From: an uncultured Pelagibacteraceae bacterium
GTDB taxonomy: Bacteria; Pseudomonadota; Alphaproteobacteria; Pelagibacterales; AG-422-B15
Reading direction: 5' to 3'
Assembly (NCBI GenBank): GCA_902613805.1
Contig: CACMIV010000001.1
Coordinates: 596,136 to 660,135 of the forward strand
Length of the DNA: 64,000 nucleotides
The position numbers were made by a program, and so were the translations under genes. The notes below the pieces were generated by a model, which saw only the letters and a list, made by a program, of their open reading frames with translations, was not told the DNA's origin and did not search any database. Shown here piece by piece: positions 25,752 through 34,354 of the stretch. Numbering within the stretch: the stretch's first letter is position 1; every line of letters begins with the position of its first letter.

Positions 25752-26306
25752 TTATTCAATTGGTGCAGGATTATCGCTGAAGCTTCTAAGATAAAGTATG
25801 ACGTTTGCTCTATCTTTTTCTTTTTTTAGACCCACAAAAGACATTTTTGTACCTTCAATATATTTTTTTGGATTCAAAAGATATCCGTTAAGTTGCTCGT
25901 ATGTCCAGTTGCCTCCGTATGCCGCCATTGCATTTGAGTATTTATAATCCTCTTTTGAACCAATATCTTTATTTACTATATCCCAGAGCGCTGGCCCAAT
26001 TTTATTTGCTCCACCTTTTTCTACAACATGACACTGTGAACATTTCTTAAAGACCTTTGCACCTTTTTCTATATCTGCTGATGCAAGCAGAGTCTGAATT
26101 GGTATTTCGGGTTCCGCAGTAGCAGTGTCGTCTGCCATTGCTGCTGATGCAGACACCACCATATCTTCAGCGCCCTCAACTTGATAGGCTGCTACCTCAG
26201 GTTTTTCAACATGATATAAAATCTCACTGAAGTTTGCTAAACCGATAAATACAAGGGCCACAACTAATACACAGGCTACAATTTTATTAATTTCGAATGA
26301 ATCCAT
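25752..26306 (-). CDS. Membrane-anchored c-type cytochrome (CycM/c2-like)
   Basis: A 184-residue protein starting at 26306 (MDSFEINKIVACVLVVALVFIGL); an ATG at 26360 would place a polar tail ahead of the anchor helix. One N-terminal membrane helix holds a periplasmic class I cytochrome domain. CSQCH is the heme motif and KMSFVG supplies the axial Met. An Ala-rich linker separates anchor and domain. It resembles the alphaproteobacterial CycM/c552 that carries electrons from complex III to oxidases. It is divergent from kdsB. Confidence 0.9.
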   Translation of the reverse strand: MDSFEINKIVACVLVVALVFIGLANFSEILYHVEKPEVAAYQVEGAEDMVVSASAAMADDTATAEPEIPIQTLLASADIEKGAKVFKKCSQCHVVEKGGANKIGPALWDIVNKDIGSKEDYKYSNAMAAYGGNWTYEQLNGYLLNPKKYIEGTKMSFVGLKKEKDRANVILYLRSFSDNPAPIE

Positions 26307-26394
26307 GATGTCTCTTGACGTAATCAGATAATTATTTAAACAATAACCGAATTTAATCAAGTTTTTATGCGTCTTCTAGTCGCATAATTTGTTT

Positions 26395-27138
26395 ATGATA
26401 AGCCAAGAAAACACAGCGATAATCATCCCGGTCAGATTACAAGCGAGCAGGCTACCAAACAAGCCTTTGCTCGACATTGCTGGCAAACCAATGATCCAAC
26501 ATGTTTGGGAGTCAGCCATTGCTTCTGATTTGGGTCGAGTAGTGGTTGCTACAGACAGTGATGAAATCGCCAAGTGTATTGAAAGTCTTGGGGGTGATGT
26601 ATGTATGACTTCTGAAAATCATCAGACAGGTACTGATCGCATGCATGAAGCGCTTCAAGTAATTGATCCAGGTAAAATGATTCATTACATCATTAATTTA
26701 CAAGGCGACTTGCCTACAATTAACTCGATGGCTTTAGAGAAAGTTTTAAATTTATTATCATCAGAAGAAAATGAAATAGGCACACTGGTCACCCAGTTTG
26801 AAAGAGAGGAAGATCTAAAGAAGGAGCAATTTGTAAAAGCAGTCTGTAATTTATCTGGTAGTGAAACTGAATCTTATGCAGAGAATTTTATAAGAAAACA
26901 AGGAGATTATGATTCTAAGAACCTTTTTCATCACATAGGTATTTACTCTTTTGAGAGAGATGCTCTAGAAAAATTTGTCACTTTGTCTCAAACTGATCGA
27001 GAAAAAAATGAAAAATTAGAGCAATTAAGAGCACTTGATAATAATATGAAAATAAAAATTGGTTTAATTGACTTTTTACCTCTCGGAGTTGATACTCCGG
27101 ATGACTTAGAAGAAATTAGAAAGATATTAAGCAAATGA
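26395..27138 (+). CDS. kdsB: 3-deoxy-manno-octulosonate cytidylyltransferase
   Basis: Activates KDO with CTP to CMP-KDO for LPS inner-core synthesis. The 247 residues begin MISQENTAIIIPVRLQASRLPNKPL, with the N-terminal nucleotide-binding signature. The active-site segments LQGDLPTI and LPLGVDTPDDLEEIRK at the C-terminus match the family. The ATG at 26395 is preferred to an upstream TTG at 26389. Its stop overlaps the pheA start by 4 bp (ATGA). Confidence 0.95.
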   Translation: MISQENTAIIIPVRLQASRLPNKPLLDIAGKPMIQHVWESAIASDLGRVVVATDSDEIAKCIESLGGDVCMTSENHQTGTDRMHEALQVIDPGKMIHYIINLQGDLPTINSMALEKVLNLLSSEENEIGTLVTQFEREEDLKKEQFVKAVCNLSGSETESYAENFIRKQGDYDSKNLFHHIGIYSFERDALEKFVTLSQTDREKNEKLEQLRALDNNMKIKIGLIDFLPLGVDTPDDLEEIRKILSK

Positions 27139-27968
27139 AAAAAATAGCTTTCCAGGGTGAACTCGGAGCTTATTCACATCTTGCGTGCATTGAAGCTGCG
27201 TCTGATCACAATCCTGTTGCGTGCAGAACATTTGAGTCTGCCATGGAGCAAGTTAATGCATCAGAGTGTCATTTAGCCATGATACCAATTGAAAACTCGG
27301 TCGCGGGCAGGGTAGCGGATATTCACTACTTACTTGGTGGATACGATTTAAAAATATATTCAGAACACTTTCAAGAGATCAATCATCAGTTAATGGTAAA
27401 ACCAGGTGCTTCCTTAGATACAATTAAAAATGTACGTAGTCATTCTATGGCTATTGGACAATGTCATGCTGCGATAAAAAAATATAATTTAGATGTCATC
27501 ATAATGGCGGACACCGCAGGTTCTGCCAAATTTATTAGTGAGCAAGGAACAATGGAAGATTCAGCGATTGCCTCAACACTTGCAGCTGATACTTATGGAT
27601 TAGATATAGTAGATACAAATATTCAAGACATGAAAAACAATACAACTCGATTTTTAATAATGTCAAAAGAACTTCAACAAGAAAGAAACGAAAACTTGTC
27701 ATACCTGACAAGTTGCATATTTGAAGTAAAGAGTGTTCCTTCAGCTCTTTATAAGGCACTCGGAGGTTTTGCAACTAATGGGGTTAATCTAACTAAATTA
27801 GAGAGTTTTATTGTTGATGGTGATTTTAATAAAGCTCAATTCTATATTGATCTAGACGGCCACGTTGAAGATCAATCGGTAAAAGGAGCTTTAGAAGAAC
27901 TATCCTTTTATACTGAAAAACTGAAAGTCTTAGGTGTTTATCCAAAACATTCATATAGAAACAATTAG
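27135..27968 (+). CDS. pheA: Prephenate dehydratase
   Basis: Converts prephenate to phenylpyruvate in phenylalanine synthesis. The 277 residues contain the periplasmic-binding-protein-like catalytic domain (FQGELGAYSH, then MIPIENSVAGRV and NTTRFLIMS) and a C-terminal ACT domain from about residue 195, with KLESFIVDG in the ESRP-like region, for phenylalanine feedback. No chorismate mutase domain is fused. Coupled to kdsB by a 4-bp overlap; converges on nudC with one base between. Confidence 0.94.
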   Translation: MKKIAFQGELGAYSHLACIEAASDHNPVACRTFESAMEQVNASECHLAMIPIENSVAGRVADIHYLLGGYDLKIYSEHFQEINHQLMVKPGASLDTIKNVRSHSMAIGQCHAAIKKYNLDVIIMADTAGSAKFISEQGTMEDSAIASTLAADTYGLDIVDTNIQDMKNNTTRFLIMSKELQQERNENLSYLTSCIFEVKSVPSALYKALGGFATNGVNLTKLESFIVDGDFNKAQFYIDLDGHVEDQSVKGALEELSFYTEKLKVLGVYPKHSYRNN

Positions 27969-27969
27969 T

Positions 27970-28893
27970 TTACTTATTGTGCATCCAAGCAACAATTAAT
28001 TGGTGAGCTACAGCCATTGCAGGAGGTATCCATATCCTGTCAGGGCTTTTACCAACGAATATACGATTTAAGTCTTCTCGAGATAACCATACTGCATCTT
28101 CAATTTCATCCTGATCTAAATCAGTTGTATCACCATCTGTTTGACAGAAACATGCGATCATTAATTGAGAGGGAAATGGCCATGGTTGGGTAAATTTATA
28201 CTCAACACTTGTAACATTTAACCCCACTTCTTCTTTAACTTCTCTAATAACTGCATCTTCGATGGTTTCACCCGGTTCTAAAAAACCTGCCAGTGCTGAG
28301 AACATTCTGGGTGGAAATATTTTTTGGCGACCGAGTAAACATTTGTCTTTAAAAATAGGAAGCATGATTACGACTGGGTCAACACGAGGAAATAATTCTA
28401 CGTTACAATTTTTGCAAATTTTTTTGCAACCTGCATCAACAGTTTCAAGTCGGGAACTTTCACATCTGGTACAAAAAATATTGGATGAATTCCATTCGAC
28501 CATGGACTTAGCCTGGGCAAGAATACCTGTGTCTTCTGGGGAAATACTCTGCGCTATCGATCTTAAATCAATAAATTTACAGTTAGGAAATGCAGTTTTG
28601 TCGAAGTCTTTGTTACTTTTTGATAAATCTATGGCGTAGTAGCTTTTATTTTTTAACTTGCCTAGGAAAAGCAAATAAGCATCTTCAATAAAATTTTTTA
28701 TTTGATCATATGTGGCTAAAAAAATTGTTGAATTTGAGCCAGGTTCACTGCTCACGTGTATCAATGGTTTCCCTGAGTGAAAAACAACAAAACGTGTTTC
28801 ATTGTCCAATAAATTTGCTTTTTGCCAGTCTTTATCGCTTCTAAAACCTGACATTCTATCGAGAGGATTATTTGCAAATATTATTTTGTTCAT
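27970..28893 (-). CDS. nudC: NAD-capped RNA hydrolase / NADH pyrophosphatase
   Basis: The 307 residues hold an N-terminal domain, a zinc ribbon (CTRCESSRLETVDAGCKKICKNC) at around 140-165, and a Nudix box GFLEPGETIEDAVIREVKEEVG at about 205. The downstream SQLMIACFCQ resembles the SQPWPFPxS region typical of NudC, here with QPWPFPSQLM. It hydrolyses NADH to NMNH and AMP, and removes NAD caps from RNA. Confidence 0.94.
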   Translation of the reverse strand: MNKIIFANNPLDRMSGFRSDKDWQKANLLDNETRFVVFHSGKPLIHVSSEPGSNSTIFLATYDQIKNFIEDAYLLFLGKLKNKSYYAIDLSKSNKDFDKTAFPNCKFIDLRSIAQSISPEDTGILAQAKSMVEWNSSNIFCTRCESSRLETVDAGCKKICKNCNVELFPRVDPVVIMLPIFKDKCLLGRQKIFPPRMFSALAGFLEPGETIEDAVIREVKEEVGLNVTSVEYKFTQPWPFPSQLMIACFCQTDGDTTDLDQDEIEDAVWLSREDLNRIFVGKSPDRIWIPPAMAVAHQLIVAWMHNK

Positions 28894-28933
28894 TAATTTA
28901 TTATTTATTAAACAACATTTTATTTTCGTTATG

Positions 28934-28939
28934 ATACAA
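28934..28939 (+). promoter_or_regulatory. Candidate -10 box of the 4.5S RNA gene
   Basis: TACAAT, preceded by TATGA, sits seven bases before the 5' end of the RNA. No good -35 box at 17 bp is visible, only A/T-rich sequence. Position relative to a conserved RNA 5' end supports it. Confidence 0.4.
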
Positions 28940-28944
28940 TATTT

Positions 28945-29036
28945 TGGGAGATTGAGTAGACAAGTTATTCGCCAATCCGGTCAGGTCTGAAAAGAAGCAG
29001 CCGTAACGAAGATATTTGGGTTACGTTGATCTCCCA
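28945..29036 (+). ncRNA. ffs: 4.5S signal recognition particle RNA
   Basis: A 92-nt hairpin RNA whose ends TGGGAGAT and ATCTCCCA pair. The apical region GGTCAGGTCTGAAAAGAAGCA at 28979-28999 (followed by GCC) matches the conserved SRP helix 8 with its internal loop. It binds Ffh for co-translational targeting. It lies just before dnaX, a common arrangement in alphaproteobacteria. A TACAAT -10-like hexamer at 28934-28939 would place the start near 28945. Confidence 0.93.
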
Positions 29037-29055
29037 CTAAAGATTAGTGATTTTT

Positions 29056-30330
29056 ATGTCCGAAACAACCAACATACCTATTCCATTAAAATATAGACCA
29101 CTAAAGTTTAGTGAACTTATTGGTCAAGATCTCATGTCTAAGACAATACAAAATGCAATTGAGATGAATAGAATTGCCAACGCTTATTTACTCACAGGGG
29201 TTAGAGGTGTGGGGAAAACAACGACAGCTAGAATTATCGCAAAATCACTAAATTGTTTGAACATAACGGAGCAAGATAACAACGAGCCATGTGGGGTTTG
29301 TGACAATTGTAAAGCGATAACAGAGTCCAGAAGTATTGATGTTTATGAAATGGATGCAGCATCGCGCACTGGAATAGCTGATATAAGAGAGCTGATTGAA
29401 GGCGTTCAATACTCGCCTGTGTCATCAAAGTATAAAGTTTATATTATTGATGAAGTTCACATGTTATCGACTGCAGCCTTTAATGGATTACTTAAAACAT
29501 TGGAAGAGCCGCCACCTCATGTGAAATTTATTTTTGCGACTACTGAGGTAAGAAAAATACCTACAACCATACTATCAAGATGTCAAAGATATGATTTAAA
29601 AAGAGTTGAACCTGATGATTTAGTTATTTTTTTAAAATCCATATGTGAAAAGGAAACTGTTGAGTTTGAGGAAGGTGCATTGAAAATTATCGCAAGAGCT
29701 GCAGATGGATCTGTAAGAGATGGCCTGTCTATACTCGATCAATCTATTGCATTTTCAGGTAAACATATTTCTGAAGAGCAAGTAAAAGAGATGATCGGTT
29801 TAAACGATCCAACCAAAATTTTAGAACTAATCAAATTCATTACTGCCGGTCAAACTCAACAGTCACTTGAAAAAATAAATGAACTTTATGACAACGGAGC
29901 TGATCCATCAATGATTGTAAAAGATCTGATAGAAACTGTTCATAGTTTGACTATGATTAATATTGATGCAGCTGAGGGAGTTAAAAGCTCACTTACTGAC
30001 AGTGAATATAATGCAGTGCAAGAGGTAGCAGGTAATCTTGATGTATCCACTCTCTCAATGATCTGGCAAATGCTTAATAAGGGATTGCATGAAGTTACAG
30101 ACTCATTTTCTCCCATAACTTCGCTTGAAATGTTGATCATTAGGATCATTTATTTAAATGATATACCAAAACCTAATGAATTAATAAGTGAACTAAATAA
30201 TATGGTTGAAAAAAATGATAATAAAATACAGGATAAATCAGGAGAAACATCTTCAGAAATGGATCCAAAAGTAAAAGAAATTATTGATTTCTTTCCTGGG
30301 ACTGAAGTCGAACAAATTGAAGAGAAATAA
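29056..30330 (+). CDS. dnaX: DNA polymerase III clamp-loader subunit DnaX, gamma-length
   Basis: The 424 residues hold the ATPase domain with Walker A GVRGVGKTTTAR, a four-Cys zinc module (CLNITEQDNNEPCGVCDNC), IDEVHMLS Walker B, the sensor 1 region and domain III. The protein then ends with VKEIIDFFPGTEVEQI, a motif found at the C-terminus of full-length alphaproteobacterial DnaX. The long linker that normally precedes it, about 150-200 residues of domains IV-V, is missing. The ATG at 29056 is preferred to a GTG at 29047. YbaB and recR follow closely, the standard trio. Confidence 0.93.
   Translation: MSETTNIPIPLKYRPLKFSELIGQDLMSKTIQNAIEMNRIANAYLLTGVRGVGKTTTARIIAKSLNCLNITEQDNNEPCGVCDNCKAITESRSIDVYEMDAASRTGIADIRELIEGVQYSPVSSKYKVYIIDEVHMLSTAAFNGLLKTLEEPPPHVKFIFATTEVRKIPTTILSRCQRYDLKRVEPDDLVIFLKSICEKETVEFEEGALKIIARAADGSVRDGLSILDQSIAFSGKHISEEQVKEMIGLNDPTKILELIKFITAGQTQQSLEKINELYDNGADPSMIVKDLIETVHSLTMINIDAAEGVKSSLTDSEYNAVQEVAGNLDVSTLSMIWQMLNKGLHEVTDSFSPITSLEMLIIRIIYLNDIPKPNELISELNNMVEKNDNKIQDKSGETSSEMDPKVKEIIDFFPGTEVEQIEEK
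30209..30218 (+). other. A7 run with a -1-frame stop inside dnaX
   Basis: Seven A residues (30209-30215) in the codons GAA AAA AAT. A -1 slip here reads AAA then TGA at 30216-30218, ending the protein near residue 386. The full-length protein continues another 38 residues. This mirrors the layout of tau/gamma frameshifting in E. coli dnaX and of transcriptional slippage in Thermus, but no stem-loop or Shine-Dalgarno stimulator was seen. A7 runs are also frequent by chance here. Confidence 0.3.
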
Positions 30331-30332
30331 AT

Positions 30333-30656
30333 ATGAATAATTTTAACAATATGATTAAGCAGGCCCAAGACTTGCAAAAAAAAATGGCTGAGGCTCAGGA
30401 AAAGGTAGAAACACTGGAAGCCGAGGGTGTCTCAGGTGGAGGAATAGTTAAAATAACTATAAATGGAAAAAATAATGTAACTTCTGTAAACATTGACGAA
30501 ACAGCGATAGATAAAAATGAGAAAGAAATTTTAGAAGATTTGATAGTTGCAGCTTTTAATGATGCGCGAGACAAAATTCAAAGAAAAATTGCGGATGAAA
30601 TGAGTTCTCTTACCGGTGGTATAAAACTTCCTCCAGGAATGAAACTGCCTTTCTAG
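30333..30656 (+). CDS. Nucleoid-associated protein YbaB/EbfC
   Basis: A 107-residue DNA-binding protein of normal length. It has an N-terminal coiled coil (MIKQAQDLQKKMAEAQEKVE), then a beta-rich part with VSGGGIVKITINGKN and a C-terminal SSLTGGIKLPPGMKLPF. It forms tweezer-like dimers that bind DNA and is conserved between dnaX and recR. Two bases separate its ATG from the dnaX stop. Confidence 0.95.
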   Translation: MNNFNNMIKQAQDLQKKMAEAQEKVETLEAEGVSGGGIVKITINGKNNVTSVNIDETAIDKNEKEILEDLIVAAFNDARDKIQRKIADEMSSLTGGIKLPPGMKLPF

Positions 30657-30657
30657 T

Positions 30658-31263
30658 ATGAAATCTCGTATATCTAATCCAGAAATTGATAAGTTAATAC
30701 TTTTAATCAGTAAACTGCCTGGTTTTGGACCCAAATCTGCGAGCAGAGCAGCACTTCATTTAATAAAGAATAAAGAACAGTTAATGGTCCCACTCGCTGA
30801 GACGCTTTTATCATCGAGTGAAAATATTGTTACATGTGAAATTTGTGGAAACATCGATGTAAATTCTCCATGCATGATCTGTACAGATGAAGGTCGATCT
30901 AAAAATCAAATCTGTGTTGTTGAAAATATCGCTGATCTATGGGCACTTGAGAAATCTGAAGTATTTAATGGACTGTATCATGTGCTGGGTGGCACCCTAT
31001 CAGCCATAAACAGCATTGGGCCCGATGATTTAAATTTAAAAAAACTGATTGATCGAATTGAAGGTGAAAAAATTGACGAAGTCATATTGGCTTTGAGTGC
31101 AACCGTTGATGGTCAAACAACCGCTCATTACGTAGCAGATACATTGTCAAAACACAGTGTTGAAGTAAGTCGCTTAGGTCACGGTGTACCTGTTGGCGGA
31201 GAGTTGGATTACATGGATGAAGGAACTATTGCCGCTGCTCTCAGTGCACGACAAAAAATTTAG
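30658..31263 (+). CDS. recR: Recombination mediator protein RecR
   Basis: The 201 residues have an N-terminal helix-hairpin-helix (LISKLPGFGPKSASRAA), a zinc finger (CEICGNIDVNSPCMIC), a Toprim domain (QICVVENIADLWALEKS) and the C-terminal GLGHGVPVGGELDYMDEGT-type tail, here RLGHGVPVGGELDY. RecR works with RecO to load RecA at gaps. It follows ybaB by one base. Confidence 0.96.
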   Translation: MKSRISNPEIDKLILLISKLPGFGPKSASRAALHLIKNKEQLMVPLAETLLSSSENIVTCEICGNIDVNSPCMICTDEGRSKNQICVVENIADLWALEKSEVFNGLYHVLGGTLSAINSIGPDDLNLKKLIDRIEGEKIDEVILALSATVDGQTTAHYVADTLSKHSVEVSRLGHGVPVGGELDYMDEGTIAAALSARQKI

Positions 31264-31332
31264 TTTTATTGTATTTTCTCAATTTTTTTATTCAATCTTG
31301 ACCTTATATCTAAGTTAGCCTATCTAAAGATT

Positions 31333-31869
31333 ATGACAGTAAAAAAGATTTTAACTGCTCCAGATCCGTTTTTAAAGCAGATTTCAAAACCAGTTGATGA
31401 AGTAACTAAAGAGATCCAGGATCTAATGGATGACATGTTGGATACCATGTATGACGCACCTGGAATAGGTTTAGCAGCAGTTCAAATTGGAGTTCCTTTG
31501 CGTGTAATCGTGATGGATATAAGCTGGAGAAATGAAGAGGGCATAAAAGAACCTCTTTATTTTGTTAACCCTGAAATTACAGTAAAAACAAAAAATCTTT
31601 CAACGTATGAAGAGGGATGTTTATCGGTCCCAGATCAATACGCAGAAATTGATCGTCCAGAAGAATGTGAAATAAATTTTCTTGATTATAATGGAAAAAA
31701 GTCAACTCTAAACGCTAAAGGATTATTAGCGACCTGCATCCAACATGAAATGGATCATCTTGAGGGAATTCTTTTTATTGATCATTTATCAAATATGAAA
31801 CGCAACATGATTGTAAAGAAGCTCATCAAAACAAAAAAACAATCAAAAAAAGAACGAATCGTCGCTTAG
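31333..31869 (+). CDS. def: Peptide deformylase
   Basis: Removes the formyl group from nascent N-formyl-Met. The 178 residues have the three motifs GIGLAAVQIG, EEGCLSVP and QHEMDHLEG, with metal ligands Cys and the two His. The C-terminal extension is Lys-rich (KKLIKTKKQSKKERI), which could aid ribosome contact. Followed by fmt after five bases, the usual pairing of formylation and deformylation. Confidence 0.97.
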   Translation: MTVKKILTAPDPFLKQISKPVDEVTKEIQDLMDDMLDTMYDAPGIGLAAVQIGVPLRVIVMDISWRNEEGIKEPLYFVNPEITVKTKNLSTYEEGCLSVPDQYAEIDRPEECEINFLDYNGKKSTLNAKGLLATCIQHEMDHLEGILFIDHLSNMKRNMIVKKLIKTKKQSKKERIVA

Positions 31870-31874
31870 ATAAA

Positions 31875-32792
31875 ATGAAAAATTATCGCATCCTATTCAT
31901 GGGCACAGCCCCATTCGCAGTGCCATCTTTAAAAAAAATTTTTTCTTCAAACAATCATTTGGTAGGTGTATATACATCTCCCGCAAAAAAGGCTAACCGA
32001 GGAATGAAATTATCAATTTCACCAGTGGCAGAATTTGCTGAAGCTGAAAATATTGAAATTAGCTCACCTTCTTCGATTAGTTCATCAGAGGAATTAAAAA
32101 AACTACGAGAAATGAATTTGGATATAATAATTGTTGTTGCTTATGGACTGATATTACCTGAAGAAGTAATCAATTTACCTAAACTTGGTTGTTTTAATGT
32201 ACATGCGTCTTTACTCCCTCGGTGGAGGGGAGCTGCACCAATTCAGAGAGCAATGATTGAAGGTGATCAGACTACGGGCGTTACAATTATGAAAATGGAT
32301 AAAGGCCTTGATACTGGAGATATTGGGCTACAAAAAGAAATACAAATTGAACAACAAAACTACAGTGAGTTAGAAAAAGAACTCGCAAATGAAGGAGCTG
32401 AATTGCTTATAAACTTTATTAATAGATTAGATAGCTCTATCCAGTTTACTAAACAAAATGACACGCAAGCTTGTTATGCCAAGAAAATACAAAAACAAGA
32501 AGCTTTAATTGACTGGACTGAAAATGCCGAGAAAATAAATAGACGTATAAATGCATATAATCCTAGTCCATGTGCTTGGTTTTCACTAAATAATAAAAGA
32601 ATTAAAATACTGAAGGCTGAGGTAATTCATGAGAAAGGCGAGGCCGGAAAGATTATGAATGAAGAATTTTTAATTGGTTGTGGCATTAATTCAATTAGAC
32701 CGTTGCTTCTAAGAGTTGAAGGTAAACAAGATTGTACAATCAATGATTTTCTCTTAGGACATAAAATTGAAGTTGGCTCCTATATTCAATGA
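31875..32792 (+). CDS. fmt: Methionyl-tRNA formyltransferase
   Basis: Formylates Met-tRNA(fMet) using 10-formyl-THF. The 305 residues start with FMGTAPFAVPSL. The catalytic loop FNVHASLLPRWRGAAPIQRAMIEG contains the conserved Asn and His, with the later Asp in GLDTGDI. The C-terminal OB-like domain binds tRNA. The gene overlaps truA by 4 bp and follows def, forming a def-fmt-truA operon. Confidence 0.97.
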   Translation: MKNYRILFMGTAPFAVPSLKKIFSSNNHLVGVYTSPAKKANRGMKLSISPVAEFAEAENIEISSPSSISSSEELKKLREMNLDIIIVVAYGLILPEEVINLPKLGCFNVHASLLPRWRGAAPIQRAMIEGDQTTGVTIMKMDKGLDTGDIGLQKEIQIEQQNYSELEKELANEGAELLINFINRLDSSIQFTKQNDTQACYAKKIQKQEALIDWTENAEKINRRINAYNPSPCAWFSLNNKRIKILKAEVIHEKGEAGKIMNEEFLIGCGINSIRPLLLRVEGKQDCTINDFLLGHKIEVGSYIQ

Positions 32793-33529
32793 ATAGGTAC
32801 AAAATAAAAATTGAGTATGATGGCACTCCGTTTGTCGGATGGCAAAGACAAGAAAATGGACAATCAGTTCAAGGGTGTATTGAAAAAGCAATAAATAATA
32901 TATTTGAGGAAAACATTACTATCTTTGGGGCTGGTAGAACAGATGCAGGTGTTCACGCAATGGGGCAGGTTGCTCATTTTGATGTTACAGACAAATTACT
33001 TGAACCATATGTAATTAAGAACGCATTAAACGACCACTTGAGGCCATTTCCAATTTCCATATTAGAAGTAGAGAAAGCAGATAATGATTTTCATGCAAGA
33101 TTTGATGCAACTCAGAGAAAATATCTTTATAGAATAGTAAATAGAAAGTCACCACTCACTATTGAGAAGGGAAGAGCTTGGCAAGTACATAAAGACATTG
33201 ACGTTGATTTGATGAAGGAATGCATTTCTTCGATTGAGGGTCAGCATGACTTTACAACGTTCCGTTCAGCTCATTGTCAATCTGATAGTCCAATAAAAAC
33301 TTTAGACAGTCTAAAAATTAGCCAATCAGAAGAAAATATCTATTTTGGTTTCACTGCAAAATCATTTCTGCATCATCAAGTTAGATCAATTGTTGGTAGT
33401 TTAAAGTTAGTTGGAGAAAAAAGTTGGTCACTTGGCGACTTTGAAAAAGCGTTTAATTCAAAAGATCGCTCTAAATGTGGAGCACTTGCTCCTCCTGAGG
33501 GTTTATATTTTATGGAGGTTAAATACTAA
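32789..33529 (+). CDS. truA: tRNA pseudouridine(38-40) synthase
   Basis: Isomerises uridines 38-40 in tRNA anticodon stems. The 246 residues begin with YKIKIEYDGTPFVGWQRQ, and the catalytic Asp lies in GAGRTDAGVHAMGQVAHF. The LHHQVRSIVG segment at the C-terminus is conserved. It overlaps fmt by 4 bp, and ends directly adjacent to the convergent transglutaminase gene. Confidence 0.97.
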   Translation: MNRYKIKIEYDGTPFVGWQRQENGQSVQGCIEKAINNIFEENITIFGAGRTDAGVHAMGQVAHFDVTDKLLEPYVIKNALNDHLRPFPISILEVEKADNDFHARFDATQRKYLYRIVNRKSPLTIEKGRAWQVHKDIDVDLMKECISSIEGQHDFTTFRSAHCQSDSPIKTLDSLKISQSEENIYFGFTAKSFLHHQVRSIVGSLKLVGEKSWSLGDFEKAFNSKDRSKCGALAPPEGLYFMEVKY

Positions 33530-34351
33530 TTATTGTGAGCAGTTTTCAATTGTTTGAACATCTATATCTAATTTTTCTGCGGTGTTACCAAAAAAGATCC
33601 CTCTGATTGGCGCCGCATAACTTGCATCTAAGCCGCATGAAACTCGAATATATCTCTCATCAGGACAACATTGATTTGTAGGATCAAAGCCAACCCAACC
33701 AAGTTGATCTATATAAAGTTCAGCCCATGCGTGTGTAGCTTGAAATTCAGAGTCATTTCTATTTTTATGCATGTAGCCATTTACATATCTTGAGGGAATG
33801 CCCAAGTATCTAGCAGCGGAAATCATTATGTGTGCTTGATCTTGGCAAACACCCTTTTCTTGATTTATTGACATAGCTGCAGTTGTGTTCGTATTGGTGG
33901 TATATGGTTCATATTTAATTTTTTTTGCAATCAAGAGCATTAAATCATGAGCAATAGTTACAGTGTCTTCATTTGAGCTATCTTTTGAGGCAATAGAAGC
34001 TAGCTCTTTTATTTTATCATTTGGAAGTGTTAAAATTGTACTTCTTAAATAGACATAAGGATCGATTTTATCATTCAAACTTTCATACACTCCATTTGTA
34101 TCAATTGTTTCAACTTCTCCTTTAACTACAAATTTAATTTCCTTTTCTGATGGCTCGCCTTTGAAGTTAATTATATTATTTCCCTCTCCATCTCTAAATA
34201 TTTCACCACCAGATTTGTTATTTCTTTTTACAGTCCAATTCAATATTTTAAGACCATTGTAGGGTGATGGAGTCAACTTTGTTGTTTGAATTAACCCTAA
34301 TAGGTTATCATCGTATTCATAATTTGTTGTATGATTGATTGTAAGTAACAT
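33530..34351 (-). CDS. Transglutaminase-like cysteine peptidase (ATP-grasp cluster)
   Basis: The 273 residues have an N-terminal bacterial transglutaminase-like domain (NHTTNYEYDDNL) and a papain-like core. The Cys lies in GVCQDQAHI, the His in THAWAEL and the Asp in GFDPTN. It is the third gene of a conserved trio with alpha-E and ATP-grasp proteins, thought to make or break peptide or amide bonds of an unknown compound. The neighbouring genes lie 3 bp and 1 bp apart. Confidence 0.9.
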   Translation of the reverse strand: MLLTINHTTNYEYDDNLLGLIQTTKLTPSPYNGLKILNWTVKRNNKSGGEIFRDGEGNNIINFKGEPSEKEIKFVVKGEVETIDTNGVYESLNDKIDPYVYLRSTILTLPNDKIKELASIASKDSSNEDTVTIAHDLMLLIAKKIKYEPYTTNTNTTAAMSINQEKGVCQDQAHIMISAARYLGIPSRYVNGYMHKNRNDSEFQATHAWAELYIDQLGWVGFDPTNQCCPDERYIRVSCGLDASYAAPIRGIFFGNTAEKLDIDVQTIENCSQ

Positions 34352-34354
34352 GAT

